From Chondrosia reniformis (lineage: Eukaryota > Porifera > Demospongiae > Chondrillida > Chondrillidae): a stretch of DNA of 64,000 nucleotides. The stretch is from assembly GCA_947172415.1 (NCBI GenBank), contig OX359196.1, positions 2,792,501-2,856,500 of the forward strand, written 5' to 3'. This document shows, one piece after another, positions 13,401-28,508 of this stretch. Under the pieces are notes generated by a model. The model had not been told where the DNA came from. It was given only the letters and a program-made list of their open reading frames with translations, and made no database searches. Position numbers and translations under genes: made by a program. Positions within the stretch are counted from its first letter, which is position 1; every line of letters starts with the position of its first letter.

Positions 13401-16400
13401 AGAACTATAGTACATAGAAGTAGTACATATATCTAGTTACTAGTGCATACAACCAGTACATACAACCAGTACATACAACTAGCACATACAACTAGTAACA
13501 ACAACTAGTAAATATAACTAGTGCATACAACTAGTATATACAATTATTACATACAACTAGTATATAGAACTATAGTACATAGAAGTAGTACATATATCTA
13601 GTTACTAGTGCATACAACCAGTACATACAACTAGTACATACAACTAGTAACTACAACTAGTAAATATAACTAGTGCATACAAAAATTACACACAACTATT
13701 ACAAACCAGTCGTACATATAACCAAATACAACTAGTTCAAACAACTACTGCTTACGCCTTGTACATATAACTAGTACATACAACTAGTACATACAACTAC
13801 TGACTAGTACATACAACTAGTACATACAACTACTCACTAGTACATACAACTAGTACATACAACTACCTACTAGAATATACAACTATTACATATAATTAGT
13901 ACACACAACCAATACATATAACTAGTACATACAACAATTACACACACTAATACATATAACTAGTACATATTACTACATACAATTAGTTCATAGGACTAGT
14001 ACATACAACTAGTTAATACTGATTCTTACTAGAACATAGACCTAGTAAATACAACAAGTACAAAAAACTAATACAAATAACTAGTACATGCAACTACTAA
14101 TTACAGATTGATATTAGAACATACAACTAGTACAAAGAGGTAGTAAAGACCGAATGTTACTAGTACTTACACCTATTACATACAGCTAGAACATTCAACC
14201 AGTACATATAACTAATACATGCAACTATTTAATAGTACACACAACTAGTACATTCAAATAGTACATACATCGTTTACATATAACTAGTTCATACAACAAT
14301 TAGACAAAATTAGTACATACAACTAGTATATATAACTACATACATATAGCACATACAACTAGTACAAACAACTAGTAAACACAGATTGTTACTAGACTAT
14401 ACACCTAGTACATACAACTAATACATGCAACTACTTCGTAAATACAGATTGTTACTAGTACATACATTTAGTACATGCAACTAATACACACAGCTAGTAC
14501 ATACAACTAGTACATATAACTAGTACATGCAACTACTAACTAGAACATATATACATCTAGTACATTCAACCAGTACATACAACAAGTACAAATAACTAGT
14601 ACATAAAACTAGTACATAGAACTAGTACAAAGAACTAGTACATATATCTAGTTACTAGTAAATACCACTACTACATACAGCTAGTACGCACAACTAGTAC
14701 ATATAACTAGTACATACAACTACTAACTAGAACATATATACATCTAGTACATTCAACTAGAACAAACAAGTACATATAACTAGTACATACAACTAGTACA
14801 TACAATTATTACATACAACTAGTATATAGAACTATAGTACATAGAAGTAGTACATATATCTAGTTACCAGTGCATACAACCAGTACATACAACTAGTACA
14901 TACAACTAGTAACTACAACTAGTAAATATAACTAGTGCATACAAAAATTACACACAACTATTACAAACCAGTCGTACATATAACCAAATACAACTAGTTC
15001 AAACAACTACTGCTTACGACTAGTACATATAACTAGTACACACAACTAGTACATACAACTACTGACTAGTACATACAACTAGTACATACAACTACTCACT
15101 AGTACATACAACTAGTACATACAACTACTTACTAGAATATACAACTATTACATATTATTAGTACACACAACCAATACATATAACTAGTACATACAACAAT
15201 TACACACACTAATACATATAACTAGTACATATTGCTACATACAATTAGTTCATAGGACTAGTACATACAACTAGTTAATACTGATTGTTACTAGAACATA
15301 GACCTAGTAAATACAACAAGTACAAAAAACTAATACAAATAACTAGTACATGCAACTACTAATTACAGATTTATATTAGAACATACAACTAGTACAAAGA
15401 GGTAGTAAAGACCGAATGTTACTAGTACTTACACCTATAACATACAGCTAGAACATACAACCAGTACATATAACTAATACATGCAACTATTTAATAGTAC
15501 ATACAACTAGTACATTCAAATAGTACATACATCGTTTACATATAACTAGTTCATACAACAATTAGACAAAATTAGTACATACAACTAGTATATATAACTA
15601 CATACAGCTAGCACATACAACTAGTACAAACAACTAGTAAACACAGATTGTTACTAGACTATACACCTAGTACCTACAACTAATACATGCAACTACTTCG
15701 TAAATACAGATTGTTACTAGTACATACATTTAGTACATGCAACTAATACACACAGCTAGTACATACAACTAGTACATATAACTAGTACATGCAACTACTA
15801 ACTAGAACATATATACATCTAGTACATTCAACCAGTACATACAACAAGTTCAAATAACTAGTACATAAAACTAGTACATAGAACTAGTACAAAGAACTAG
15901 TACATATATCTAGTTACTAGTAAATACCACTACTACATACAGCTAGTACGCACAACTAGTACATATAACTAGTACATACAACTACTAACTAGAACATATA
16001 TACATCTAGTACATTCAACTAGAACAAACAAGTACATATAACTAGTACATACAACTAGTACATACAATTATTACATACAACTAGTATATAGAACTATAGT
16101 ACATAGAAGTAGTCCATATATCTAGTTACTAGTGCATACAACCAGTACATACAACTAGTACATACAACTAGTAACTACAATTAGTAAATATAACTAGTAC
16201 ATACAAAAATTACACACAAATATTACAAACCCAGTCGTACATATAACCACATACAACAAGTTCAAACAACAACTGCTTACGACTAGTACATACAACTAGT
16301 ACATACAACTACTCACTAGTACATACAACTAGTACATACAACTACTCACTAGTACATACAACTAGTACATACAGCTACTTACTAGAATATACAACTATTA

Positions 16401-17574
16401 CATACACACAACCAATACATATAACTAGTACATACAACAATTACACACAACTAATACATATAACTAGTACATACAACAATTACACACAACTAGTACATTA
16501 TACTACATGCAATTAGTTCATAGGACTAGTACATACAACTAGTTAAAACTGATTGTTACTAGAACATACACCTAGTAAATTTAACAAGTACAAAAAACTA
16601 ATACAAATAATTAGTACATGCAAGTACTTACTAGTACATTCAACTAGTACATACAATTATTACATACAACTAGTACATAGAACTACAGTACATAGAAGTA
16701 GTACATATATCTAGTTACTAGTGCATACAACCAGTACATACAACTAGTACATACAACTAGTAACTACAACTAGTAAATATAACTAGTACATACAAAAATT
16801 ACACACAACTATTACAAACCAGTCGTACATATAACCAAATACAACTATATAGTTCAAACAACTACTGCTTACGACTAGTACATATAACTAGTACATACAA
16901 CTAGTACATACAACTAGTACATACAACTACTCACTAGTACATACAACTAGTACATACAACTACTTACTAGAATATACAACTATTACATATAATTAGTACA
17001 CACAACCAATACATATAACCAGTTCATACAAAAATTAAACACACTAATACATATAACTAGTACATATTACTACATACAATTAGTTCATAGGACTAGTACA
17101 TACAACTAGTTAATACTGATTGTTACTAGAACATAGACCTAGTAAATTCAACAAGTACAAAAAACTAATACAAATAACTAGTACATGCAACTACTTACTA
17201 GTACATTCAACTAGTACATACAATTATTACATACAACTAGTATAGATAACTAGTTCATACAACAATTACACACTACTAGTCCATACAACTAGTACAAATA
17301 ATTACATTCGACTAGTACATACAATTAGTAAATACAGATTGTTACTATTACATACATCTTGTACATACAACTAGTTCAAACAACTAGAACAAATAACTAG
17401 TACATGCAACTGCTGAATACAGATTGATACTAGAATATACAACTAGTACAAGGAGCTAGGAAATAAATATTGTTACGAGTACTTCCACTTAGAACATACA
17501 GCTAGTACATAGAACTAGTACATATAACTAGTACATGCAACTACTTAATAGTACATACAACTACATACAATTAG
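10401..17574 (+). repeat. 13-bp minisatellite array, block 5, with higher-order repeats of about 1.26 and 2.0 kb
   Basis: The phrase ACAGCTAGTACGCACAACTA occurs near 12656, 14683 and 15944, marking units of about 2.0 and 1.26 kb; copy B has it only near 25322 and 27282. The array therefore expanded or contracted by one unit after the duplication. The site 17051-17069 (atataactagtacatatta) is the intact counterpart of the retrotransposon insertion point in copy B. Confidence 0.93.
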
Positions 17575-17838
17575 ACTAAACTTTTGTATGGCTTCCTAGT
17601 TTCCCACTCCTTAATTTAACCTATCTCCCAGCCTACAAGAATCTCTGAATCTTCCAATTCTTTCATTGACCGCTTCCTTACCACGCCCGATGTCCCAATC
17701 TCCAAATCAATGTACTTGACTGTTATCTCCAATCATCTTACTATCCTTCTAGATCTTGCCCTTCCTGTAACTAAACCTGCTCGATGTTCAATCATTTAAG
17801 CATTTCTCTGAAGCTGATTTTGTTGATGATCTCTGGTG
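17575..17838 (+). pseudogene. Fragment of an APE-type LINE endonuclease, copy B
   Basis: This is the same remnant as at 4746-5028, with two small deletions (CAATGTACTTG for CAATGGTACTTG, and GACTGTTATC for GACTGTGTTATC) that break the reading frame further. The differences give a direct measure of divergence between the two 12.8-kb copies. Confidence 0.68.
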
Positions 17839-20800
17839 TAGTATATGGAACTAGTTTATACAACTAGAACATACAACTAGTAAATACAACTAGTACATAC
17901 AACTAATAACTACTACTAGTAAATATAATAAGTACATGCAACCATTTCACACGTCTAATACATAAAGTAGTACATATATCTGCATACAACTAGTACATAC
18001 AAATAGTACAACAGATTAGTACATACAGATAGTTACTAGTACATACAACTAGTATATCTAACTAGTACATACAACTAGATACTAGCCCATACTACTAGTT
18101 ACTAGCACATACAACTAGTCCCATACAACTAGTACATACAACTAGTCACTTCAACTACTAAATATAACTGGTATATATATTTAGTACATATAACTACATA
18201 CATCTAGTACATACAGTTGGTATATACAAGTAGTAAATACAGATTGTTACTAGTACATTCAAATAGTACATTAAACTACTATATACAAATAGTAAATATA
18301 ACTATGGCATACAACTAGTTAATAGCACATACAACTAGTACACACAACTAGTATATACAAATAGTACATTCAATTAATACAAACAACTTTTACTATAACT
18401 AGTACAACGAACTAATACATACAACTATTTCATACAACTGGTTACTACTACAGTCATCCGCTATGCACATCTAGTACATACAATGACTTACTAGTACATA
18501 CAACTAGTACATACAAGTAGTACATACAACTAGTACATACAACTAGTACATACGACTAGTTCATGCGACTAGTCCATACAACTGGTATATAGAACTAATA
18601 CATAGAACTTGTACATATAACCCGTACATAAAACTAGTAAATACAACTAGTCCATGTAACCAGTAAATACAACTAGTACATACAAGTAGTACATACAACT
18701 AGTACATATAACTAGCTCATACAACTAGTTACTAGTACATACAACTGGTACATACAACTAGTATATACAACTAGTACATAGATCTATCACCTAGAACTAG
18801 TATATAAAACTAGTACATACAACTAGTACATACAACAAGTATTTACAACTAGTACATAGATCTATCACCTAGAACTAGTATATACAACTAGTACATAGAT
18901 CTATCACCTAGAACTAGTATATACAACTAGTACATACAACTAGTAAATACAGATTGTTTCTAGTACATACAACTAGTAAATACAACTAGTAAATACCACT
19001 AGTACATATAACTAGTACATACAACTAGTACATACAACTAGTACATATAACTAGTACAAATACTAGTTATTAGTACATACAACTAGGACTTCAACTGGTA
19101 CATACAACTAGTAAATATAAATAGTACATACAACAATTACGCACAACTAGAACATACAAGTAGAACGTATACCTATATACCACTAGTACATACTTCTAGT
19201 GCCTACAATTAGTACATACAGATAGTTACTAATACATAGAACTAGTACATAGAACTAGTACATAGAACTAGTAGGTACAACTAGTACATAATAACTAGTT
19301 CATACAACTAGTATATATAACTATATACAACTAGCCTGCTATTACATACAACTAAGACATACATATAGTTTCTTGTACATACAACTAGTACTAACACTAA
19401 GGCATAGAGCTAGTACATATACCCAGTACATATGACCAGTACATATAACTAGTACATATAACTAATACATCCAACTGGTGTATGCAACCAGTACTTATAA
19501 ATATAACTAGTACTTATATATAGTACATAAAACTAGAACATACTACTAGTACAAAGAACTAGTTTAAACATGCAACTAATATATATAACAAGTACATAAA
19601 ACTATTACATACGATCAGAACATACAACTAGCACAAAAGTAGTACCTAAAATTACTACAAATAATTACAACATGCAACCACTACTTACAATTGAGTAAAT
19701 ACAACTAGAACCTCCAACTAGTAAATACAACAAATGCTAGTACATACAACTAGAACAAGCAACTATTAGTGTGTACTTATAACTAGTACATACAACCACA
19801 TTGTACATTTAAATAGTACATTCAATGAGTACAAACAACTAGTACATACAACCTAGTACATAAGACTAGTACATACAACTAGTACATACAACTAGGACAT
19901 ACAGATAGTTACTAATAAAAGCAACTAGTACATATAATTGTTACAACTAGTAACTACAACTAGTACAAATAACTAGAACACACAACTATTACACACAATT
20001 AGTACATACAATTAGTACATATAATTAGTACCTAAAAGTTAGTATATACAACTAGTACAAATAAGTATACATAGAACAATTGCACACAACTAGTACATAC
20101 AAGTAGTACATACAAGTAGTCCATACAACTAGTATAAACAACTAGTAACTACAACTGGTAAAAACAACTAGTACATACAACTAGGACATACAAGTATTAA
20201 ATGCAGAGTGTTACTAGTACATACAACTAGTTTGTACAAATAGTAACTACAACTGGTAAATACAACTAGTACATACAACTAGGACATACAAGTATTAAAT
20301 GCAGAGTGTTACTAGTACATACAACTAGTTTGTACAACTAGAACATAAAATTACTACATATAACTAGTACATTCAACTAGTTACTAGTACATACAACTAG
20401 TACATGCAACTAGAAGATATAACTAGTACATAGGACTAATATATAGAACTAGTATATACAACTAGTATATCTAACTAGTATATACAACTAGTACATACAA
20501 CTAGTCCCTACAACTAGTAACTACAATTAGTAAATATAACTAGAATATATATTTAGTACATATAACTACATAAAACTAGTTCATACAACTAGTATATACA
20601 AGTAGTAAATACAGTTTGTTACTAGTACATTCAACTAGTACATAAAGCTATTATATACAAATAGTACATATAACTACTGCATATAACTAGTTACTACTAC
20701 ATCCAACTAGTACATACAACTAGAATATACAAATAGTGCATTCAATTAGTACGTACAACTATTACTATAACTAGTACATACAACTAGTACATATAACATG

Positions 20801-22012
20801 TACATACAACTAGTATTTACAAGTAGTATATACTACTAATATTTACTAGTTACTAGTAAATTCAACTTTTACATACAAGTATAATAAACAATTAGTACAT
20901 ACAACTAGTACATACAGCTAGTACATACAATGAGTACATATAACTAGTACATACAACTAGTTACTACTACACACAAATACAACTACTCCATACAACTAGT
21001 ACTAACAACTAGTACAATAAGTATTACATACAACTAGTTACTACTACACACAAATACAACTACTCCATACAACTACTACTAACAACTAGTACAATAAGTA
21101 TTACATACAACTAGTTCATATAGCCAGTACATATAACTTGTATATACAACTAGTACATACAACTAATACATACAACTAGGGCATACAAATAGTACACACA
21201 GATGGCTAATAGTATATACAAAGAGTACATACAACTAGTACATGCAACTAATACATCTAACTAGTACATACAACTAGTACATTCAAGTATTAAATACTTA
21301 TTGTTACTAATACATACAACTACTTCATACACCTAGTAAATACCACTAGTACATATAACTAGTCCATTCAACTAGTTACTAGTACATACAACTATTACAA
21401 CTAGTACATACAGCTACTACATACAAATAGTAAATATTACTAGTACATACATCTAGTATATAAAACTAGTACATAAAAGTAATACATAGAACTAGTACAT
21501 TCAACTAGTACATACAATTAGTTACAAGTACGTATAACTAGTACATACAACTAGTACATACAACTAGTACATAGAATTAGTACATACAGCTAGTACATAC
21601 AACTAGTACATATTAGTAGTAGATACAATAATTATATACACACAACTAGTACCTACAACTAGAACATACAACTTCTGACTAGTACATACCACTAGTATAT
21701 ATAATTAGTACATACAACTAGTACATATACCCAGTACCTACATCAATTACACACAACTAGTACATACAACTAGTACATAAAACTGCATGAAACTAGTACT
21801 TACAATTAGTAAATACAGATTGTTACTAGTACATACACCTAGTACATACAGCAAGTACATACAATTAGTACATATACCTAGTATATGCAACTATTAAATA
21901 CAGATTGTTACTAGTACATACAATTAGTACACACAACTAGTACACACAGCTAGTACATACAACTAGAACATATATCGAGCACATACAACTACTAACTAGA
22001 TCATAGATACAT
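17839..22012 (+). repeat. 13-bp minisatellite array, block 6
   Basis: The copy B counterpart of 5029-9307, in the same orientation and nearly the same sequence. Nothing else is seen in it. Confidence 0.95.
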
Positions 22013-22018
22013 CTAGCG

Positions 22019-23099
22019 CATGTGTAGCATGTCTACAAATTTCCGATTTTTGTAAATTGCCATATTAGCGCTTTCAGAGGTGTCACATCCCAGGCGGATG
22101 TGTCTCTAGCATGTGACCTACGCGTGAAGCGGAGCACCAGCCACTGAAACGTCAGGAGTCATCACTAGTCATTACCATGTTAAATTATCAATTGTGAAAA
22201 CTTATGAGCAATTTATATAGTATAGTGGAGGAAGGCCAGCTCCAAAGGAAGGCCAATAAAGGCCTACGTGACCGAAACGTTCTATTTTCTTTTGATTATA
22301 CTTCTCATACATTTTCGCCATTGATAATTACATATATATTAGTAGACATGCAATATGCCTACGGTTTCCACTTACCTCTTACAACAACAAAAACTCCGAT
22401 CAAAGAAACTGTATCGCTACCGAGAAGCCTTACTTGATATATCAACTTCGGAAGTCTAATGTTTGTACCAAATATTTGGGTGCATATGCAATGTCATAAG
22501 ACGTCATTGTATGATGGCTAAGCTATACTACTAATTTTGGCTGACAATCACATGACAATACCATTACTCGAAGGAGAAGAGAAAAATGGAAAACGAACCG
22601 ATTATTAGACAGTGGAGAATTGTATATCTAACCATTTTTTGACATCAATCTCTTCAGTAAGTAACAGCCTAAAAGTTGTATGTATACTCCTGGAATATTC
22701 CCTTGATTAACTGAGATATTAAGTACTAGAGGTGTCTGATAAAGGTACGAAAATACGTTTTAAATTATAATTCAAAAACTAAAGGGAATTTAAAAGGTGT
22801 ATACATACCATCGTTAGATATCATTATCCTTCATAGATTGGTGTCATTTATTATATATTCGTATTTTCCACTGTCTAATAAAACATTTTCGGGGATTTGG
22901 CACCTATCACTTACAGCTGCATATGTTCTCTTTTAAGCCTGCAATCGTGATGCTCTTGTAGCCAAAATATTAAGAAAGAATTCAATTCTATATAATTTGT
23001 TAAGTGATATGATGTTTCTAAAGTAAAATAGAATAATTTTAAAAAGAGTGTTAGTTAGTGACTTTTATAAAAAATTTCCGGAAGTGTGGACATGTTCCA
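22019..23099. mobile_element. Putative non-autonomous DNA transposon, copy B
   Basis: This is a second 1081-bp copy of the element at 9314-10394, with the same CTAGCG flanks (22013-22018 and 23100-23105) and only a few substitutions. The 77-codon ORF is unchanged at 22204-22437. Because the flanking satellite is duplicated with it, this copy arose by segmental duplication and not by a second transposition. Confidence 0.45.
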
Positions 23100-23105
23100 C
23101 TAGCG

Positions 23106-26100
23106 AGTACATTCAGCTAGTTCATACAACAAGTATATATAACTAGTACATAAAACTAGTAACTACAACTAAAACATACATCTAGATACTAGTACATACA
23201 AATAGTACAAACAACTAGTACATAAAACTAGTAACTACAACTAGTAAATAAAACTAGTAGATACAAAATTACACACAACTAGTAAATACAACTAGTACAT
23301 ATAACTATAACATGGAATTATTAAACCCAGATTGTTACTAGTACATACAACTAGAACATACAAATAGTACGTACAACTAGTAACTACAACTAGTAACTAC
23401 AACTAGTAAATATAACTAGTACATACACAAATTTCACACAACTACTACATGTAAGTAGTACATATAACTCCATACAACTAGATCAAACAACTAGTACATA
23501 CAATTTGAACATACAACTAGTACAAACAGCTAGTGCATACAACTAGTACATATAACTAGTACATACGACTACTAAATACAGATTGATACTAGAACATATA
23601 ACTAGTACATAGAGTTAGTAAATACATATTGTTTCGGGTACTTAAACCTAGTACATACAACTAGTACATAAAACTAGTACATATATTTAGTTACTAGTAC
23701 ATACAACTAGTTCATACAGCTAGAACATACAACTAGTACATATAACTAGTACCTACAACTAGTACATACAACGATTACATACAACTAGTACATAGAACTA
23801 GTACATAGAAGTAGTACATATATTTAGTTACTAGTGCATACAACCAGTACATAGAACTAGTACATACAACTAGTAACTACACTACTTACTAGTACATACA
23901 ACTAGTACATACAACTACTTACTAGAACCTACAACTATTACATATAATTAGTACACACAACTATTACATATAACTAGTACATACAACAATTACACACAAC
24001 TAGTACATACAACTAGTACATATAACTAGAACATGTAACTACTAAATACAAATTCATACTAGAACATACAATTAGTACAAAGAGCTAGTAAATACATATT
24101 GTTACTAGTACACACACCTAGTTCATACAACCGGTACATACAACTATTACATATAACTAGGACATGCAACTACTTACTTGTACATACAACTAGTACAAAC
24201 AATTGGTACATCCAACTTTTACATATAACTAGTTCACCCAACAATTAGACACAACTAGTACATCCAACTCGTGTATATAATAACATACAACTTTTACACA
24301 CAACTAATAAATACAGTTTGTTACATACATTTACTACATACAATTACTACATACAACTAGCACATGTAACTAGTACATGCTATTAGTGAATACAACAAGT
24401 ACATGCAGCTAGTACTTACAACTAGTACATATAACTAGTACATACAACTACTAACTAGAACCTATAAACAACTAGTATATAAATACAACTAGTACATTCA
24501 ACAAGGACATATAACTATTACATATACCTAGTACATATACCTAGTACATACAACTAGTACATACAACTACTACATACAACTAGTAACTACAAATAGTAAA
24601 TACAACTAGTACATACATCTAGTACATATAACTACATACAACTAGTTCATAGGACTAGTACACACAACTAGTTAATACCGATAGTTACTAGAACATACAC
24701 CTAGTAAATACAACAAATACAAAAACTAGTACAAATAACTAGTAAATGCAACTACTAATTACAGATTGATATTAGAACATACAACTAGTACAAAGAGGTA
24801 GTAAATACCGAATGTTACTAGTACTTACACCTAGTACATACAGCTAGAACATACAACCAGTACATATAACTAGTACATGCAACTATTTAATAGTACATAC
24901 AACTAGTACATACATCGTTTACATATAACTAGTTCATACAACAATTAGACAAAATTAGAACATACAACTAGTATATATAACTACATACAGCTAGCACATA
25001 CAACTAGTACAAACAACTAGTAAACACAGATTGTTACTAGACTATTCCCCTAATACATACAACTAACACATGCAACCACTTTGTAAATACAGATTGTTAC
25101 TAGTACATACATTTAGTACATGCAACTAATACACACAGCTAGTACATACAACTAGTACATATAACTAGTACATACAACTACTAACTACAACATACATACA
25201 TCTAGTACATTCAACCAGTACATACAACAAGTACAAATAACTAGTACATAAAACTAGTACATAGAACTAGTACAAAGAACTAGTACATATATCTAGTTAC
25301 TAGTAAATACCACTACTACATACAGCTAGTACGCACAACTAGTACATATAACTAGTTCATACAACTACTAACTAGAACATATATACATCTAGTACATTCA
25401 ACTAGAACAAACAAGTACATATAACTAGTACATACAACTAGTACATACAATTATTACATACAACTAGTATATAGAACTATAGTACATAGAAGTAGTACAT
25501 ATATCTAGTTACTAGTGCATACAACCAGTACATACAACTAGTACATACAACTAGTAACTACAACTAGTAAATATAACTAGTGCATACAAAAATTACACAC
25601 AACTATTACAAACCAGTCGTACATATAACCACATACAACTAGTTCAAACAACTGCTGCTTACGACTAGTACATACAACTAGTACATACAACTAGTACATA
25701 CAACTACTCACTAGTACATACAACTACTCACTAGTACATACAACTAGTACATACAACTACTTACTAGAATATACAACTATTACATATAATTAGTACACAC
25801 AACCAATACATACAACTAGTACATACAACAATTACACACAACTAATACATATAACTAGTACATACAACAATTACACACAACTAGTACATATTACTACATG
25901 CAATTAGTTCATAGGACTTGTACATACAACTAGTTAATACTGATTGTTACTAGAACATACACCTAGTAAATTCAACAAGTACAAAAACCTAATACCAATA
26001 ACTAGTACATGCAACTACTTACTAGTACATTTAACTAGTACATACAATTATTACATACAACTAGTACATAGAACTATAGTACATAGAAGTAGTACATATA

Positions 26101-28404
26101 TCTAGGTACTAGTGCATACAACCAGTACATACAACTAGTACATACAACTAGTAACAACAACTAGTAAATATAACTAGTGCATACAACTAGTACATACAAT
26201 TATTACATACAACTAGTATATAGAACTATAGTACATAGAAGTAGTACATATATCTAGTTACTAGTGCATACAACCAGTACATACAACTAGTACATACAAC
26301 TAGTAACTACAACTAGTAAATATAACTAGTGCATACAAAAATTACACACAACTATTACAAACCAGTCGTACATATAACCAAATACAACTAGTTCAAACAA
26401 CTACTGCTTACGACTAGTACAAATAACTAGTACATACAACTAGTACATACAACTACTCACTAGTACATACAACTAGTACATACAACTACTCACTAGTACA
26501 TACAACTAGTACATACAACTACCTACTAGAATATACAACTATTACATATAATTAGTACACACAACCAATACATATAACTAGTACATACAACAATTACACA
26601 CACTAATACATATAACTAGTACATATTACTACATACAATTAGTTCATAGGACTAGTACATACAACTAGTTAATACTGATTCTTACTAGAACATAGACCTA
26701 GTAAATACAACAAGTACAAAAAACTAATACAAATAACTAGTACATGCAACTACTAATTACAGATTGATATTAGAACATACAACTAGTACAAAGAGGTAGT
26801 AAAGACCGAATGTTACTAGTACTTACACCTATTACATACAGCTAGAACATACAACCAGTACATATAACTAGTACATTCAAATAGTACATACATCGTTTAC
26901 ATATAACTAGTTCATACAACAATTAGACAAAATTAGTACATACAACTAGTATATATAACTACATACAGCTAGCACATACAACTAGTACAAACAACTAGTA
27001 AACACAGATTGTTACTAGACTATACACCTAGTACACACAACTAATACATGCAACTACTTCGTAAATACAGATTGTTACTAGTACATACATTTAGTACATG
27101 CAACCAATACATACAGCTAGTACATACAACTAGTTCATATAACTAGTACATACAACTACTAGCTAGAACATATATACATCTAGTACATTCAACCAGTACA
27201 TACAACAAGTTCAAATAACTAGTACATAAAACTAGTACATATATCTAGTTACTAGTAAATACCACTACTACATACAGCTAGTACGCACAACTAGTACATA
27301 TAACTAGTACATACAACTACTAACTAGAACATATATACATCTAGTACATTCAACTAGAACAAACAAGTACATATAACTAGTACATACAACTAGTACATAC
27401 AATTATTACATACAACTAGTATATAGAACTATAGTACATAGAAGTAGTACATATATCTAGTTACCAGTGCATACAACCAGTACATACAACTAGTACATAC
27501 AACTAGTAACTACAATTAGTAAATATAACTAGTACATACAAAAATTACACACAACTATTAAAAACCAGTCGTACATATAACCACACACAACTAGTTCAAA
27601 CAACTACTGCTTACGACTAGTACATACAACTAGTACATACAACTACTCACTAGTACATACAACTAGTACATACAACTACTCACTAGTACATACAATTAGT
27701 ACATACAGCTACTTACTAGAATATACAACTATTACATACACACAACCAATACATATAACTAGTACATACAACAATTACACACAACTAAAACATATAACTA
27801 GTACATACAACAATTACACACAACTAGTACATATTACTACATGCAATTAGTTCATAGGACTAGTACATACAACTAGTTAAAACTGATTGTTACTAGAACA
27901 TACACCTAGTAAATTCAACAAGTACAAAAAACTAATACAAATAATTAGTACATGCAAGTACTTACTAGTACATTCAACTAGTACATACAATTATTACATA
28001 CAACTAGTATATAGAACTGTAGTACATAGAAGTAGTACATATGTCTAGTTACTAGTGCATACAACCAGTACATACAACTAGTACATACAACTAGTAACTA
28101 CAACTAGTAAATATAACTAGTACATACAAAAATTACACACAACTATTACAAACCAGTCGTACATATAACCAAATACAACTATATAGTTCAAACAACTACT
28201 GCTGACGACTAGTACATATAACTAGTACATACAACTAGTACATACAACTACTCACTAGTACATACAACTAGTACATACAACTACTCACTAGTACATACAA
28301 CTAGTACATACAACTACTTACTAGAATATACAACTATTACATATAATTAGTACACACAACCAATACATATAACTAGTTCATACAAAAATTACACACACTA
28401 ATAC
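23106..28404 (+). repeat. 13-bp minisatellite array, block 7
   Basis: The copy B counterpart of 10401-17050. It has two of the ACAGCTAGTACGCACAACTA marker phrases (near 25322 and 27282) where copy A has three. No gene is seen. Confidence 0.94.
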
Positions 28405-28423
28405 ATATAACTAGTATATATTA
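28405..28423. repeat. Left target-site duplication of the REL retrotransposon
   Basis: The sequence atataactagtatatatta matches atataactagtacatatta at 31793-31811 at 18 of 19 positions. It also matches the empty site at 17051-17069 of copy A, so the duplication was created by the insertion. Confidence 0.85.
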
Positions 28424-28440
28424 GCAGCTGCGGGAAAAAA

Positions 28441-28464
28441 ATGGCTGGTCTGACTGAGTTCTAA
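28441..28464 (+). CDS. Short upstream ORF in the element leader
   Basis: ATG GCT GGT opens a 7-codon ORF that stops before the main ATG at 28509. It could lower translation of the main ORF if the leader is the true mRNA, but it may be chance. Confidence 0.25.
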   Translation: MAGLTEF

Positions 28465-28508
28465 GTCTAAGTCTTGAGTTGTTTCGCCTTTTCAGGGGCA
28501 CTTGCAGG

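Larger units (their letters stand above)
4746..17574 (+). repeat. Tandem segmental duplication, copy A (about 12.8 kb)
   Basis: This segment starts with the APE-LINE fragment, runs through satellite and the 1081-bp element, and ends where the LINE fragment begins again at 17575. The offset to copy B is about 12813 at the LINE fragment and 12705 at the 1081-bp element. It falls to about 11340 near the right end, because A holds an extra repeat unit of about 1.26 kb between 12.6 and 16.9 kb. Copy A lacks the REL retrotransposon present in copy B. Confidence 0.9.

Noticed and set aside
10401-17574. CRISPR array
   Set aside because: Regular short repeats exist, but units are contiguous 13-mers without unique spacers, and the window is eukaryotic.
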